A stretch of 64,000 bases of DNA, from NCBI RefSeq assembly GCF_964340395.1, contig NC_135570.1:10136322-10200321 (forward strand). The letters are read 5' to 3'. This document shows positions 1 to 29,861 of this stretch, in pieces. Source of the stretch: Glandiceps talaboti (taxonomy: Eukaryota; Hemichordata; Enteropneusta; Spengelidae). Within the stretch, counting starts at the first letter, position 1; each line of letters opens with the position of its first letter. The translations under genes were made by a program, and so were the position numbers. The notes beneath the pieces are model-generated. The model made no database searches. It was given only the letters and a program-made list of their open reading frames with translations, and had not been told where the DNA came from.

Positions 1-76
1 TGTAAAGCGCTTTGAGCACAGAGTAGGAAAGTGCGATATAAAAGTCAACATTTTTATTATTCATTATTATTATTTG
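1..76 (+). repeat. 3' tail of a SINE-like element, cut by the window start
   Basis: The motif GCGCTTTGAGCACAGAGT followed by a cgatataaaa-type stretch and an ATT-rich tail recurs at 3985-4190 (minus), 9847-9900 and 48761-48965, which marks the end of a dispersed short retroposon-like family. Confidence 0.6.
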
Positions 77-753
77 CATCCTGAGTCTCCCTGGGCAAAT
101 AAAAATGAAAATGATTAAAATCACCAAGAGAAAACAAAATTCAAAATTCTGACTGATATTTGGACCTGACAAGATTACAGCATTTATTAATTTTTACAAA
201 TCATTGACATAATTCCTGAGAAAGTTTCCTCTTTCCAGTCTGGTATTGCAAATGCATACCTGTTTTCACAGCAGACAAATATGCATGTCACCATCTGCTG
301 GTGGTATGGATGTGAATGTAGAAACTTTTTTACAATTTTTTGAAGACAAACTTTCCATCCTTGTGTCAGAAAAAGAAAAGTTGGTAGTTATTAAAGGAGT
401 AAACTTTTGCAGATTTCTGTAATTTTTTTTAACTGCCTTTACGGTTGTCATACAGACACCCTATGGTTTACACGTACCGTACACTTTAAAGGCACAACAT
501 ACAATATGGTATTACTGATGTGGTGTGTTACAAAACACATGTTGACTGATCATACTCATGCAACATCATACGTCAGTTTCTCTCAGGCCTGTGAGTCACC
601 CCAACATAGATTGTTTCCTTTGGGCTTAATCCTTGGGGAATAGCCTGTGTCAGGGTGACCCAAAGTCCATCGAGGAAACAGATGTTGCAGGAGTACGATC
701 AGTCAACATGTACATAATAATGAAACCCTGGAATCAGTACATAGGTCTGTTAG

Positions 754-2285
754 TTACTCCTCCTTCTTACCTTTGATATCATAAGAATTACTATTTTCTT
801 CTTTCACTTTTTTAGATTTTTGTTTAACAAAAGCATGGTAGTAGAAATTAGAAAATAAATATAACATACTGAATGCATAGAAGAAACTATAGACACAAAA
901 TCCATGATACAAATACCCAAAGGTATTGTGTACCAGTCCTATCAAAAATTGTAAAATCTGCATCTGAGTCATATTTTTCTTCCAGGAAGGTGCTTGCGAT
1001 GGGTTGTATGCCGCCTGAGCATAGTAGAAGTATAAACACACATGGACCAAAGAATTGATGGACAGACCGAATGCTATTCCAACCCATGGACACAGGCTGT
1101 ATGCAAAATCACTTAACAGAAGCATACTGGCATGATGATACACATGGAGGAATGATATCTGCCGGCTGCGATGACGTAGAATCATGAACACTGTATCAAG
1201 GAGTTCAAGCATTTTGGTGCAGTGGTATATAAAGAACAAGTGTTGCATTGTTGGAGATGTTTGTTTTAGGTATATAGACTGCATTTCATACATACCATAA
1301 ATCATACCACAGAATGTGTACAAACTCACCAAGCTGCACGTCACATTGTACACTACCAAAATCTGGAGGTCAAATATAAATATTTGACGTCAAGAAAAAT
1401 CAGATAAGAACTGTCTGTATTAAAATTAATATTATGATAACAAAACATAACTGTGTAGGTGATGCGGTTACAATTCTAACATTTGTATCAATTGCACCAA
1501 AGAGAGACACAATCCTGTAGAACAGTATCCACCCTAGTCTGTAAGGTAGTACGCCGTGACAGGGCGCCCTCACACATCAGTCAACCCCTCTCACGTCAGT
1601 CTGCATCACTGGAGAGGTTGGAAGACACAATGTATCTTACAGTCTATATCCATCCATATTTCAGATGGTACAAATCAAGTTTATACTAGGGAGTCTAACC
1701 AGATTTCTCTATGTATCCATAGCTTAACTGTAACCTAAACTCCCTAGTTTGGTATCTACACAGCCTAGAGGCTATCCATAGCTTTGATCGTCTTCAATCT
1801 CTCTCTTACATCTAGTCAAATGGATCTAATCTAGCTTGACCACATGTTGACAAAAGTCATGCCTCAGAAGTAATCCGTCATACATTGACGGGCACTTGTG
1901 ATTAAGTAATTCATGTGAACTATGTTGACACTGTAACGCCAGCATCAACTTTGAAAGTAAGTCACCTGTGGATGTGATAATGACACTGGGCTGTTGGTGG
2001 TAAGTTATAATTTAGCACAGAATGTTGTTCTACATGCATCCATTTGACTAGATGTGAGAGTAAGATCGAAGAGGGTCAAAGCCACGGATAGCCTCTAGGC
2101 TGCCATCTATAGTACAATGGATGCAATGTTTCAAAATGACTTACCATTCTGAGGGACATTGGAGATGTGTGTCTCTGGTAGAATCTAGACATCCAAATCA
2201 TAGCAAGATACAAGACCATGACAGGAAATGTCTTCAAACTGGCAAAAGTTGTTGCAACTTGTAAGGTTGTGAATTTTAGTGCCAT
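754..2285 (-). CDS. ELOVL-family very-long-chain fatty-acid elongase (two coding exons)
   Basis: Coding exons are 2285-2145 (start ATG at 2285) and 1362-754 (TAA at 754-756), joined in phase 0 by an ATG|gtaagt donor and a cctccag acceptor, giving about 249 residues. All hallmark motifs of the family are visible in order: KMLELLDT (KxxExxDT), the catalytic histidine box HVYHH, HVCLYFYY (usually HxxMYxYY; here Met is Leu) and TQMQILQ (TxxQxxQ), spread over hydrophobic membrane segments. The glutamine five residues before the first box histidine (QISFLHVYHH) is typical of the polyunsaturated ELOVL2/4/5 side of the family (established knowledge), so a PUFA condensing enzyme of the ER is likely. 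The protein ends KKEE, a fitting KKxx ER-retrieval signal. However, AAAG|gtaaga at 771/770 is also a good splice donor, so the true C-terminus could lie in another exon. The protein is slightly shorter at the N-terminus than most elongases. Confidence 0.88.
1537..1650 (+). repeat. Dispersed repeat with GCGCCCTCACACATCAGTCAA core
   Basis: A roughly 110-bp block starting near AGTCTGTAAGGTA and containing GCGCCCTCACACATCA followed by a GGTTGGA/GTATCTTACAGT end. Related copies lie at 12980-13130 (plus), 46930-47022 (minus) and 55801-55895 (plus). The start and end are partly complementary, as in a small non-autonomous DNA transposon. Confidence 0.5.
1766..2103. mobile_element. Palindromic MITE-like element in the elongase intron
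   Basis: About 60 bp at 1766-1825 (beginning agcctagaggctatcc) return as an imperfect reverse complement at 2037-2103 (ending ggatagcctctaggct), enclosing about 210 bp. Long terminal inverted arms without coding content fit a miniature inverted-repeat transposable element. It overlaps nothing coding; the elongase exon ends at 2145. Confidence 0.6.
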
Positions 2286-3984
2286 ACTGACAAGCTTGTA
2301 CTCAGTTGCAACAATACCAAAGTATCTGAAAAAAAATTAGAAAAAAATAGAAAAACTTATCAATAACCTAAATTTATATGACAAAACAAATGTTTGTGTA
2401 ACTTGTAAAACAAACTTTATATTGCCATAGTTACTTAGAGTAGAGATGATATTAATGTATCTGAAATCTAATAATATACAATCTTATAACAAAAATGTTA
2501 GATCCATCATATCATTATTTTGATTTCTGAAAGAAATGGCAATCATAAAAAAATATTGAAAAATCATATTGACAATTGTTATTAATGATATTACATATCA
2601 GAACCAGAATTACCAGAACTTCTCTAGTAATTTTGTAACAGTGACAACACTCACTGGTTTAGCTATTTTCTTTCTTGTCAGAACAAAGGATCTCACAAAC
2701 TTTTATATTCTGAAAGATAACCACCACGCACCAATGGACTGCAAATATAGTCTGATATCATGTCTGTTCACAACTTTCCAAATTATTGGTACACAAAGTG
2801 AAAGCATAGATTCTATCTACAACAAATGCATAACGTTGAATGCTCATAGTGTTCTGAAAGACCCTTCCCATTAACTCTATGCAGTATTCAATGATTGTTG
2901 TATTTCAAGGAGTGGTAGATACCGTGCTCCAGTAGCTAACACCAATCGTTTTAAATCTTAGTTCTTAACTGCAGCCATTGTCATTCTTTTTAGTATCATG
3001 TTGTTGTTTTAAATATGTCTGTGTAATATACATAATGCTATCTTTTGTATTCTGTTGTTTTGTTTTAGCTGAAAGAAGTGTTATTTAAATGCTAGTGGGA
3101 TGAGTAAAGTAACTATGATTCTGAACTAACCTTACGTCATTGCATGAGGCCAATTAAATGTTTTAGATAAGGCAAATAAAAAAAAAAGTGTTTGTTTTCA
3201 ATAACATGACTTCAGAAAATAGGGTAGGTAGATCGGAATGTCACTTTAAATTGTTAAAATTACTTCGACCACAAGATAAGATATTCGTCGGTCACAACAG
3301 AAGTAAATGAAGACAATAACAAGTTAAAAATGAACACTACTAGTACTGTTATAGTCTATAAAGACCTGGTTTCTCTCTGGAATACAATTTTTTCAAAAAG
3401 TGACCACAAACGAGGCAAAGGTATGAACGTTTACACAGAAATAGAAGTAAATTGTTACCATGAAAAAATTTTTAGGTCAAGGGTTTAAATTAGGGTCAGT
3501 TGGGTTATTGGAAACTGGCCCAAAGGTACAACAGGTGGTTGATTGAAATATGAAATAAATTCAATGGAAAATGAATAATTTATATACACAACTATACAAT
3601 TGTTTAACAAATTCTATTTCATGAATAATAGAATTTATTTCATCAGATAATAAGACAATGCAAGTTTATGTTACATTTGCAAAGAACATACAAAAAATAT
3701 CTACATGTACATAAGGAGAGCAAAACTTAAGAAAGAAAAACACAATGTTATTTTGGTGGGAATCGTGGAAATAGTTCACCAGAATTAGTCTGGTCCACAG
3801 TAGAACATGAAAATGTCAACAAATTATATGCATAAAGAAACATATTGGTAATACTGAAATATTATATAATAGTTAATATCAAAACACTATAATTACAAAC
3901 TGATTATACTTTGATACAGTGTATGAAATGTTCATACAACTTCACTGCATGAAGAATGGCTTCATACTTATTAAATAATATTAC

Positions 3985-4190
3985 ATAATAATAATGTTGA
4001 TTTTCCACTTTGTGCTCAAAGTGCTTTACAATTTTTACCCCTGACATGGATCTATAGTGGCAAAATGACCATTTATACTTCCTCAACCTCCCTGGGGAGC
4101 ATACAATCCATTGCAGCCTTTATAAGTGCATAGGATTAAAGCATTCACATTGCAACCTCTATCCGACCAGGTCCCCAATTATACAGCTGG
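3985..4190 (-). repeat. SINE-like element, nearly full length
   Basis: Reading the minus strand, the unit runs from a CCAGCTGTATAATTGGGGAC head through GCACTTATAAAGGCTGCAAT and CTCCCCAGGGAGG to the CTTTGAGCACAAAGTGG tail and ATT repeats. The same order of blocks is seen at 48560-48965, so this is one dispersed family. No clear tRNA A/B boxes were identified by eye. Confidence 0.6.
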
Positions 4191-4559
4191 GCTGACTGTT
4201 AACCTCATACTTATTGTAACTTACATGCATAAGTTGGCTCAAGTTAAAGTAGTTTACGATAACACCAATACAGTCACAAGTTACATAAAAACAACCTTGA
4301 ACCAACAATCAGTTATCATTGTTATTGTTAACTTACTGTGTCTTCAATCTTACATCAAACTGACCTTTCAACCCATAATGTCATTCAACCTACACCACAA
4401 ACATGAAGAGTTGGTCCAAGGTTGTGGGAAAGGCACTGGATCACTGACAGCTTTGCAAGAAGAAAACTTGCTTGGGTGTTTCAACAAACAGGAACTTTTC
4501 CTATCAAATTTTTTTATGGCCTATGGTTTATATATTACTTAGGCAATCTAATTATAGTC

Positions 4560-4860
4560 AGGGATAGTTTAAAGTGGCCATATGGATGAATATTGACTAT
4601 TTATCTGGGAATTTTAATTGATGAAACAACTTTACTATTTTTTTCTACTTAGAAATAGAATGTGAAAGAACATATATCAAGTGCTTGTTTGTAACTCAAT
4701 AAATTGCACAACATTGTAAAATGGCTGTTATTGTATGTACAATAACAAACAGTTTACACAATTTATATGGTTTTTTTGGAATTTATTCTATAACAAACAC
4801 AGACTTGGTGTGTGTTATTCCACATTGAGGAAAATACAGTAAAGTTGTCTTTTAAATTAA
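4560..4860. mobile_element. MITE family with a TTGTAYGTACAATA palindromic centre, copy 1
   Basis: The arms (gttgtttcatcaat.. / ..aaagttgtcttttaa, and GTTTGTAACTCAATAAATTG versus its complement) flank a central palindrome. Copies of the same family are at 14597-14940, 58940-59160 and 63540-63730, with a truncated arm at 57095-57195. Confidence 0.55.
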
Positions 4861-5994
4861 AATATAAAAATATTTACCAATTTATCATCCATTATGTCAT
4901 TTAAGGAAGAATGTTACTCAGGAACTGAACTGATTTGTTTGAAAATCAAAAGTACCTTGTATTTGACACTTTGCCATAAAAAAGTATGAAAACTAACTTC
5001 CAATTCTACAGGTACTTTTTAAACTCATTCATAAACTTGGTAGTTCACCCTCTTGTTTTCAAGGAATTGTCAAACTACCATTTTCCCACAGACTGAACAC
5101 AATGCTCGATGGCAAGTTTTAAGTATAAAAGGTTAAATTTTGAGGTCATTTTGTTATCTATTCAAAGTCTCTGGATATATCTTTATATGAATAATACTCA
5201 ATGTAATCGACACAAAACCAGAGACAGAACGTCAAAAAAATGACTGCTAACATTGCTAGAAAGAAAAGTGCAAATGACCGAATTTCACCAAAAAAAAAAC
5301 CTGGCAGCTTAACAGGTTTTGAATGTAATCTCTGGACGGCCATAAACTGAGTACACTGGCCACTGACTTGACCACTTAGTGGACTGGGAAGCTTGGCAAG
5401 AACGGGGTTAATACGGTACATACAACCATAGTTGTGGATGGAGGGTCTACAATACAACTAATATACTGTTTAGTTTTACAGCTTAATTTACATATATACC
5501 TCAGGTATAGATTACAAACACAATATGTTCGCTGTCAGAGTAAATAAAAAGCCCTATTATGGGAACTGAAAAGAATGTCATTTTACATGTATTTATAGAT
5601 GAATACTCTTGTTATATCCATGAGTTAAACCTGCACACACTTGCATTGAAAGGGTTGTAAGGTCACACAATATATTATGCATTTTGCTGAAAACATAATT
5701 AATTGTAATTCCCACAAGTAAAACATTTTTTTTCTATGAATTTTATTGATTCATTTCAACTCAGTTTTGGATGAGAAATTACAAAAATAAAGAGCAATGA
5801 ATAAAACAGCATTTTTTTCACTGAATTTTTAGTTTAACTCATTTTTTGAAAGATAGTGACAAATGAATTGTGAATACATGTATAGCACAACATATTTTGG
5901 TTTTGTTCTAGGACATTCTGGTTTTGAAAGAGATTATTAACATATGTATAGATAATCCTTGTGAATAAATTGTTGTCAACAATACTAGATTAGT

Positions 5995-6330
5995 TTTAGG
6001 AGTTGCAATATGAGTAGTGACAAACCCTTAGGTCACGAGTATTTTCCGGCTGAATGAAGTAAAATATTGGGGAATAATATCTAATTAATTACGAGAAAGG
6101 ATGAAGAAAAATATTGCAGGAATAATATAACTATACCTCCTCAATCATAATTCAGAACAATCGGAGATGCAATAATGGTGATTTGGATCGTTTAGATTCA
6201 TATTTCCAGCACCACAGAACCAATGCCATAAACATGGGTTGTCATGACGTAGCACAACCATGGTATATCATCCATATTTTCTGTTCAATGACAATATCTT
6301 GGTTTGTCCATGGTATAAGCATTGTTATTT
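5995..6330. mobile_element. Palindromic element with CCTTAGGTCAC motif, copy 1
   Basis: Contains cccttaggtcacgagtattttccggctgaatgaag and, further on, a cacagaaccaatgccata...gtcatgacgt block. Both recur at 14940-15260, 42225-42560 and 47790-48110, where the two halves form inverted arms ending in AATATTKGG. Confidence 0.5.
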
Positions 6331-7341
6331 TTTTCTACAGTTTTATTCATCAATCGACATTCCTTTCTCTTCCAAAAATGTGCTGTATTGTTTTTTTAGT
6401 GCTGCTTTGTTTATGTCCTAAATAAGAAATCAAATCCCTTACGCCTGTGTTCACACTTGATACATTATTTTATTTATCTGGAAATTGAATTTTTCACAAT
6501 AGCCCTTCCTTACACCCCTACAAACTACAAACTTTACATTAGCATTAGAGATATTCTTTTCCTAAACTAAATGTTTTTTTCCAGCCAATTACAAAACATA
6601 TTAGTTGTTTCTGCGATAAGAAAATGTTCTATATTGGTCTTGGACAATAATATTAGATTTCAAGATCAAAATATTAATAACTTGCAATCAAATTTACTCT
6701 AAAATCAATACATAATAATGTTGCATGGTACTGAATAAGGACAATTAATAAATCGATATGACTGCTACAAAATAAAACTCCGTGAGCTACACTGTACACA
6801 TAATACTTCCTTCCTCGTGCTGCCATTGATTCCGCTGGCATAATTCAATTATGAATCAAGTAAACTAGTATGTTAAACTTAAAAACATGATATTCCATAT
6901 TTCCTTTCTCTTCTTGAAGAAGAACAAAATTGTTTAAAAGCACCCCATACTCCAGGTCTATACTCCTTCAACATGCAACATGGCTGGGGTAATGAGGTCA
7001 CCATGTACTACAGTCCCAGCCCAGTTTGGTGCTTGTTGTTCGCGTCTTGTCAACCGAAACATTCAAATTACCATCACCTATTCACTTACAGTACAACTGG
7101 TGAAACTCATAGCAAAACTACTGAACGACACTATTTCTGTATTGTAAATGCTGCAATTTTGGTTTGGTGCAGTAGAATAATTCGCCTTATACTTTCAGAA
7201 AACGAACAGCAACAAACTGCGACTCCAAGTGGGCGTCTCGTAAAATATTACCTCGGCGAGAACTTACATTACAAGTCAGTTTTTCCTGGAAAATCGAAAC
7301 ACTAAAGTTTTATCTTCAGGTCAATATAAAGAGAAACTCAC

Positions 7342-7440
7342 CGAATATAAAGAAATACGATGCGACCGATATATCCCAGTCAATGTAATGTAAGTACCAC
7401 CGAACGGTTTCCGCTAGCACTTCAACCAGGAGACGATTTC
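7342..7440 (-). other. Putative non-coding first exon of the elongase gene
   Basis: On the minus strand a good donor (ATTCG|gtgagt) sits at 7342/7341. Joined to the elongase exon whose acceptor precedes 2325, the reading frame has a TGA before any ATG, so the first usable ATG is the one at 2285. This makes the exon 5' untranslated and explains why no N-terminal coding exon is found between 2.3 and 7.3 kb. The 5' limit is a guess. The assignment is an inference that a transcript would settle. Confidence 0.4.
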
Positions 7441-7633
7441 GTCTGCTTCACTGTTTCCTGCCTAATTAATTCAAAACGCTGTCTGCAAAAAATTAATCGA
7501 TTTTCTGTCCCTGGTGGGGCGCCCTCTCTCATGCCTTAAGTCAGTACCTAAATCGCTTTGCATTATGGGTTAGGGCCACGTCTCACGCATGCCCATTTCA
7601 TCTGTACGATTGGGAGTTACAAGTCAGACGAAA
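7343..7633. promoter_or_regulatory. Probable bidirectional promoter, elongase and USO1
   Basis: About 290 bp separate the candidate minus-strand first exon of the elongase from the USO1 start codon at 7634. The stretch is richer in G, C and CpG than its surroundings (for example gggcgccc near 7518 and an ACGCATGCCC near 7587 resembling part of an NRF1 site). No TATA box was noticed. The arrangement suggests divergent transcription of two housekeeping genes, but transcription starts are not visible from sequence. Confidence 0.4.
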
Positions 7634-25293
<17,660 letters not shown>

Positions 25294-25564
25294 TCTTAGT
25301 ATGCTGCATCAAAACGAAGATTTTATTTTTGCAAATGTAGCTGCAAATGAAGTTTTATCGTCACCATATGATTAATTTGTAAATCGCTAACATGTTCCTT
25401 TAAACTCGATTATGACTTCATTTCTGGAATTTGTGTTTGTAAACTTATGGCCCAATCATAGTATTTATAATGTATAGCCAATTGTATCAACTGTAAGTTA
25501 AAAAAAAAACATCCTTTCTCGTCCAAAATTGGAATGCTGTTGACATATTGGTGCTGAAATCAAG
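25294..25564 (+). other. USO1 3' flank, no further structure
   Basis: Follows the stop codon and presumably holds the 3' untranslated region. No AATAAA was seen within the first 270 bp; the first AATAAA noticed is at 25988-25993. Confidence 0.3.
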
Positions 25565-25985
25565 AGCCCTCAAGTTTGTTATTATTTGATTATAGAATCA
25601 AGACCCCTTATCTGTGTAATCATTTGACTGATGGTAAAATCTATTTCAGTGGTAGAGTGAGTGATAGTAGAATCATACCCCTTAGCTATGTTATCTTTGG
25701 ACATTTGTCGAGGAACTGTTGGGAGAATCCAGGCCTCTTAACTTTGATACCATTTTACAGTGGTAGAATCGAGACTCCTTATCTGTATGTTCATTTGGTA
25801 GTGGTAGTATCCTGTTTAAAAATCACGACTCCATATCAATGTAATCATTTGACAGTTATAGAGCATCTGATGGAAGAACCCAGATCCCGTTGAGACCATT
25901 TCATAGTGGTAGACAAAAGCTGATGATGCAATCAAGACCCTTGATCCACCTGGTCATTTGGCAGTGATAAGGAACCCGCTTTTCT
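25565..25985 (+). repeat. Degenerate tandem repeat downstream of USO1
   Basis: About eight diverged units of 40-75 bp, each with an ATCAAGACYCCTTATCTGTGT-like start followed by AATCATTTGACAGTGGTAGA. The copies differ enough that no unit is a clear master. Confidence 0.6.
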
Positions 25986-27589
25986 AGAATAAAGAACCAT
26001 TTTTTTACAAAAATAATTTCTCAGACTTTGAAATCATTTCAGAAAGTTTGAATGTAGCAAAAATTCAAAGACTATCTTGGTAAAGGTGTGGTTTTGAGTT
26101 GTATTATTAAGGTAATTCACTATGTTCTGAATCACGACTCCTTGTTTTGTATCTTGGAAAGTGTGACAGTAGTGTAAATATGGTATGTAAATATACATAG
26201 GGTGTGTAATGGCCAAGACATTGAAGTTTATAGGAATGGGTAAACATGTAAACCACTTTCTCTGCAGATGAGTAAAAAATCTGACCAGAAAAGCTAACCA
26301 AGTTATTGAAGTTTTAATATTCACACAGATGTAAAAGCTAAATATTTGTGCTACATCAGTAATAATAGTGTATGGTAGTCAGGGTTCTCCCCATACTAGT
26401 TGATACTGGTCTGCACCAACAAAATACATAGTAAATGTAACCTAAACAATATGCTTGTAATCAGACACAATTGTTATGTATATTATGGACTTGGTAGTAA
26501 CCAACCATTGATATCTATCCATATCAATTACCTAAAGGTCGTCAGTGGTATATGAATATTGATTACTGACCAGCACGCTTTGATGCTGGTGAGACCCTTG
26601 ACGCTTCATAATGTCAATTGCTGTACTATAATGTATGCTAATTTATGCATAAGTATGTGTGTAATCAGGTAAATGTGAACTACATGATTAATTTAAAAGT
26701 TCAACACAATGAAAACAAATCCATGACAATTCTGTGCCATGCTGTACTGCGCCACACTGTGCTGCACTGATCCAAATGACATAACACATTGATATGTCAA
26801 TAGTTGAAGTCATTTCATTTACATAAATTTGTAAACCAGTGTCAAACTATTTGTATTTCAATAACTCCTGCTTGATAAATACTCTGATTTTGTTTTATTC
26901 ATATCAACTTAAGGGGACACATATATTCACACTAACTTGAGGGTACTTTTCTATGGACGACGACTTATAAAGTAAGCTTCAAAAACATGAAAAAAAAATA
27001 ATACCTTAATATTATTTTCAAAATTCAAACTTTATTGCTATTTGTGGTGCAATTTTATTTTTCATTTGAAATGATGCCGCCTGGTGTGTAGGCTGTATGT
27101 CAACTGAAATGTTTATTTTTTTGAAAATTTTGTTTTTCAAAGTTTTGTATGTGACCTTTGACCTTATAATGATTGACGTCTGACCTATAATGCCATACAT
27201 CAACTAAACCATAAAATGTACATTTCACAATAATTTAATTACGTAAGTATTTTGTCATTTGAAAATATAACTTCTCTCAAAATGAAATTTTTATGCTGAT
27301 AGTGACACAAGTTGAAAGATAAATAAACTAGTTTGTAATACAGCAAAGTAAGACAATTTGTTGTCTGCATATTCCTTGTGGAGTAAAATCATGATTTGAG
27401 AATGTGGTTTATGATACCTGGTGCCAATCAGAGTTGCAGTAATCATTCTAAAGACATTCAGTTTCAGTTTTCACCATCCCCATATCACCTCACATTCCAC
27501 CAACATCTGGCAAGGGAATTGTTGGTCCAATTGTTCCCCCTTCACAGAGTTGAGTTGCTTTTATAACCTTGCAACAATCAGTCAAATTG
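25986..27589. other. Intergenic DNA without a recognised gene
   Basis: AT-rich. A pair of weakly complementary ends (cagggttctccccatactag near 26381 and gatgctggtgagacccttg near 26582) may bound a decayed hAT-like element. Otherwise nothing coding or structured was found. Confidence 0.3.
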
Positions 27590-27990
27590 CAGATATCTAC
27601 CCCTTCCCCTATAAAAGTCATTTATACCTATGGTTGTGTGTTGGGTTGGAGTAACTTTACTTTTACACCCCCTCCCCTTCAAAAGTCACAAGTACTTACA
27701 TTTGTGTTGGGGAGGGAGTAACTTTACTGTACCCCCACTCCCCTACAGAAGTAATTAGTACCTATGTTTGTGTGTTGGGAAGGGAGTGACTTTATTTTAC
27801 TCCCTTCCCCCTACAAAAGTCATTTATACCTATGGTTGTGTGTTGGGTTGGAGTAACTTTACTTTTGTTTGTGTGTTGGGAAGGGAGTAACTTTATTTTT
27901 ACACTTGTCCCCCCTACAAAAGTCATTAATACCCATGATTGGGTGTTTGGTAGGGAGTAACGTTACTTTTACACACCCCCCCCCCCCCTA
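27590..27990 (+). repeat. Minisatellite of about 60-70-bp units
   Basis: Five to six units alternate a pyrimidine-rich piece (cccctccccctacaaaagtcatt) with tacctatgtttgtgtgttgg and gagtaactttactttt. It ends at a C run and an AT dinucleotide tract. Confidence 0.85.
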
Positions 27991-28014
27991 CAAAAAATAT
28001 ATATATATATACAA

Positions 28015-28240
28015 ACTGCATCTAGATATGCAGAAAAACAGGCGCCAATGTTTTGAAGTCTGAATTTGATTCTGTACCCCAGGTCTGCATGGTGACACAT
28101 TAGTTCATTTCACTTAGACAGAATGCCACAGGAAACTATTCATTCGATCTTCTTGCTGTGTAGCATGTACAGTTTCTATGTGGTTGTGTCAGACACAGCC
28201 GTTGGACGGTAATTTGAAACAGGTTGTGCAACCATGAGCG
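28015..28240 (+). repeat. Dispersed repeat, relative of the USO1 intron 16 copy
   Basis: See the entry at 23060-23275 for the shared blocks. It directly follows the minisatellite. Confidence 0.45.
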
Positions 28241-29029
28241 ATGTTGTCGTTTGTTACTCGGTGATTTTACAGATCGAAGAAGTGCTTCTGTATTGAGTGG
28301 GTAATAACTAAAACAGTGGCACATTCGACATTCCAATGACTACCATCATTAGCTCCCAAGTTACCCAAACAGACTCTGAGACGTTTATTAGCCTGAGATT
28401 GCATTTCTTTTAAGGTTTTTAATGAACAAACAAAACTAAATCCAAGTAGCTTTCGAAGTGATGTGTTTTTGCTAGTAAAAAGTTTATTCAAATATTGGAA
28501 AGTGGTAGTCAACAATACGTTGTCTACGGTTGAGGGCTTCTTTCCTATTGTTCTCTACGGATAATCTTATATTACAATGACGTAACCGTTATTTATTAGT
28601 AAATATTTACATCGGTAGTGAAGTTTAACAATACAGGTATTGTTCGAGGTTGTGCCTCTATTGTTGTCTGATTCTATTGTGTTAAATACTGTTGATACTG
28701 TATTCTGAAGAAGACACATTTCGTAACCTTGAGACCCAAGCTTGTCAAATTAAAAGCACTGTCTCTATTGCTTGTAACAAATGGACCGTTATCATCAACG
28801 TCCGAATAACGGAACTTGTGAGAAATGGAATAGTTAAAAGGGAACCCAGAATGCACATTTATATCCAAAACATGGTTTGGGATGAAACTTTGTGGCAAGA
28901 TTAGCTACGAGACAGGGACCAATTGATAGAGGTTTTGGCAGAGATGTGGGGCTTGATTTTAGTGAGTGAAGCCATGGTAAAATTAAAAGTCTAGACATAA
29001 TTTCATGTAAATACTTATTGCAAGGGTCA
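28241..29029. other. Intergenic, no supported gene
   Basis: Short open frames on both strands (28267-28515 minus, 28692-28904 plus) have no recognisable motif, no splice partners and no neighbouring coding sequence. Confidence 0.3.
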
Positions 29030-29400
29030 ATGACTTAATTAAATTCCATTTTAATTAAATTTACGCCTTTTTATTTACAGTAACAAAATTTGAATTGAAC
29101 GCCAAGTAGTTAATTAAATTGCTTTTTTATTGACTCCTTTTTTATTTATAAGAACAAAATATGAATGGAAAGCCAAATGCTTAATTAAATTGTAGTTTTA
29201 ATTATAGTGACCCCGTTTTATTTATAAGAACAACATGTGAGTGGAACGCCAGGTGCTTAATTAAATTGTAGTTTTAATTATAGTGACCCCGTTTTATTTA
29301 TAAGAACAACATGTGAGTGGAACGCCAGGTGCTTAATTAAATTGTAGTTTTAATTAAATTTACACTTGTTTACCATGATAAACGTGAATGGAACGCCTAG
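29030..29400 (+). repeat. AT-rich 76-bp minisatellite
   Basis: Four to five units with the order gagtggaacgccaggtgc, ttaattaaattgtagtttta, attatagtgaccccgtttta, tttataagaacaacatg. The two central units, around 29175-29330, are almost identical and the outer ones diverged. Confidence 0.85.
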
Positions 29401-29828
29401 TAATCAATCAAACTGTTGGGAGGACTGTCATGAATCAATTTGTAATTTATAGGTTCAGAAATGACGCTGTTTATACATATCGCTAAACACCTTGTTTGGA
29501 CATGGGTAACTTTTATTGCAATAGTGATCAAGACAATTGATGCCATCTCAACTGTCTAGAGATGTCATTCAAGTTGTAGCGTCCTTGGTTTCATCTTCCA
29601 GGACGCTCATCATTATGCATGACCTATTATTATCTTTAGGATGCTCATCTGTACTATGCGTGACTAATTGTGATTTAATAGAAGGGTAGAAATATGACAG
29701 TAACGACCAAATCGTTGGAGGTTTGAACACTTAGGTTTTTGACCGTGGAGCTGTTAGCACGTACTTGTCTCACCTGGTTCTGCCTTGGAGTGAGGCCACG
29801 TGAGGCCAAACTCAGGGCTAATTATCAC

Positions 29829-29861
29829 CATGGAGGTATAGGGTAGATTTATACCTCCATG
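29829..29861. other. Perfect 12-bp hairpin
   Basis: catggaggtata at 29829-29840 pairs perfectly with tatacctccatg at 29850-29861 around a 9-nt loop. Purpose unknown. Confidence 0.6.

Noticed and set aside
5158-5457. Minus-strand open frame of 99 codons with one strong hydrophobic segment.
   Set aside because: It lies in the presumed 5' intron of the elongase, ends at a stop with no nearby donor, has no recognisable family motif, and the upstream part is low in coding character. It could be a real small gene but nothing supports it beyond the hydrophobic run.
6973-7305. Plus-strand frame of 110 codons just upstream of USO1.
   Set aside because: No motif, composition like non-coding flank, and not connected by a splice signal to the USO1 start exon.
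28136-28515. Two overlapping minus-strand frames of 66 and 82 codons.
   Set aside because: They overlap a dispersed repeat and show no recognisable domain.
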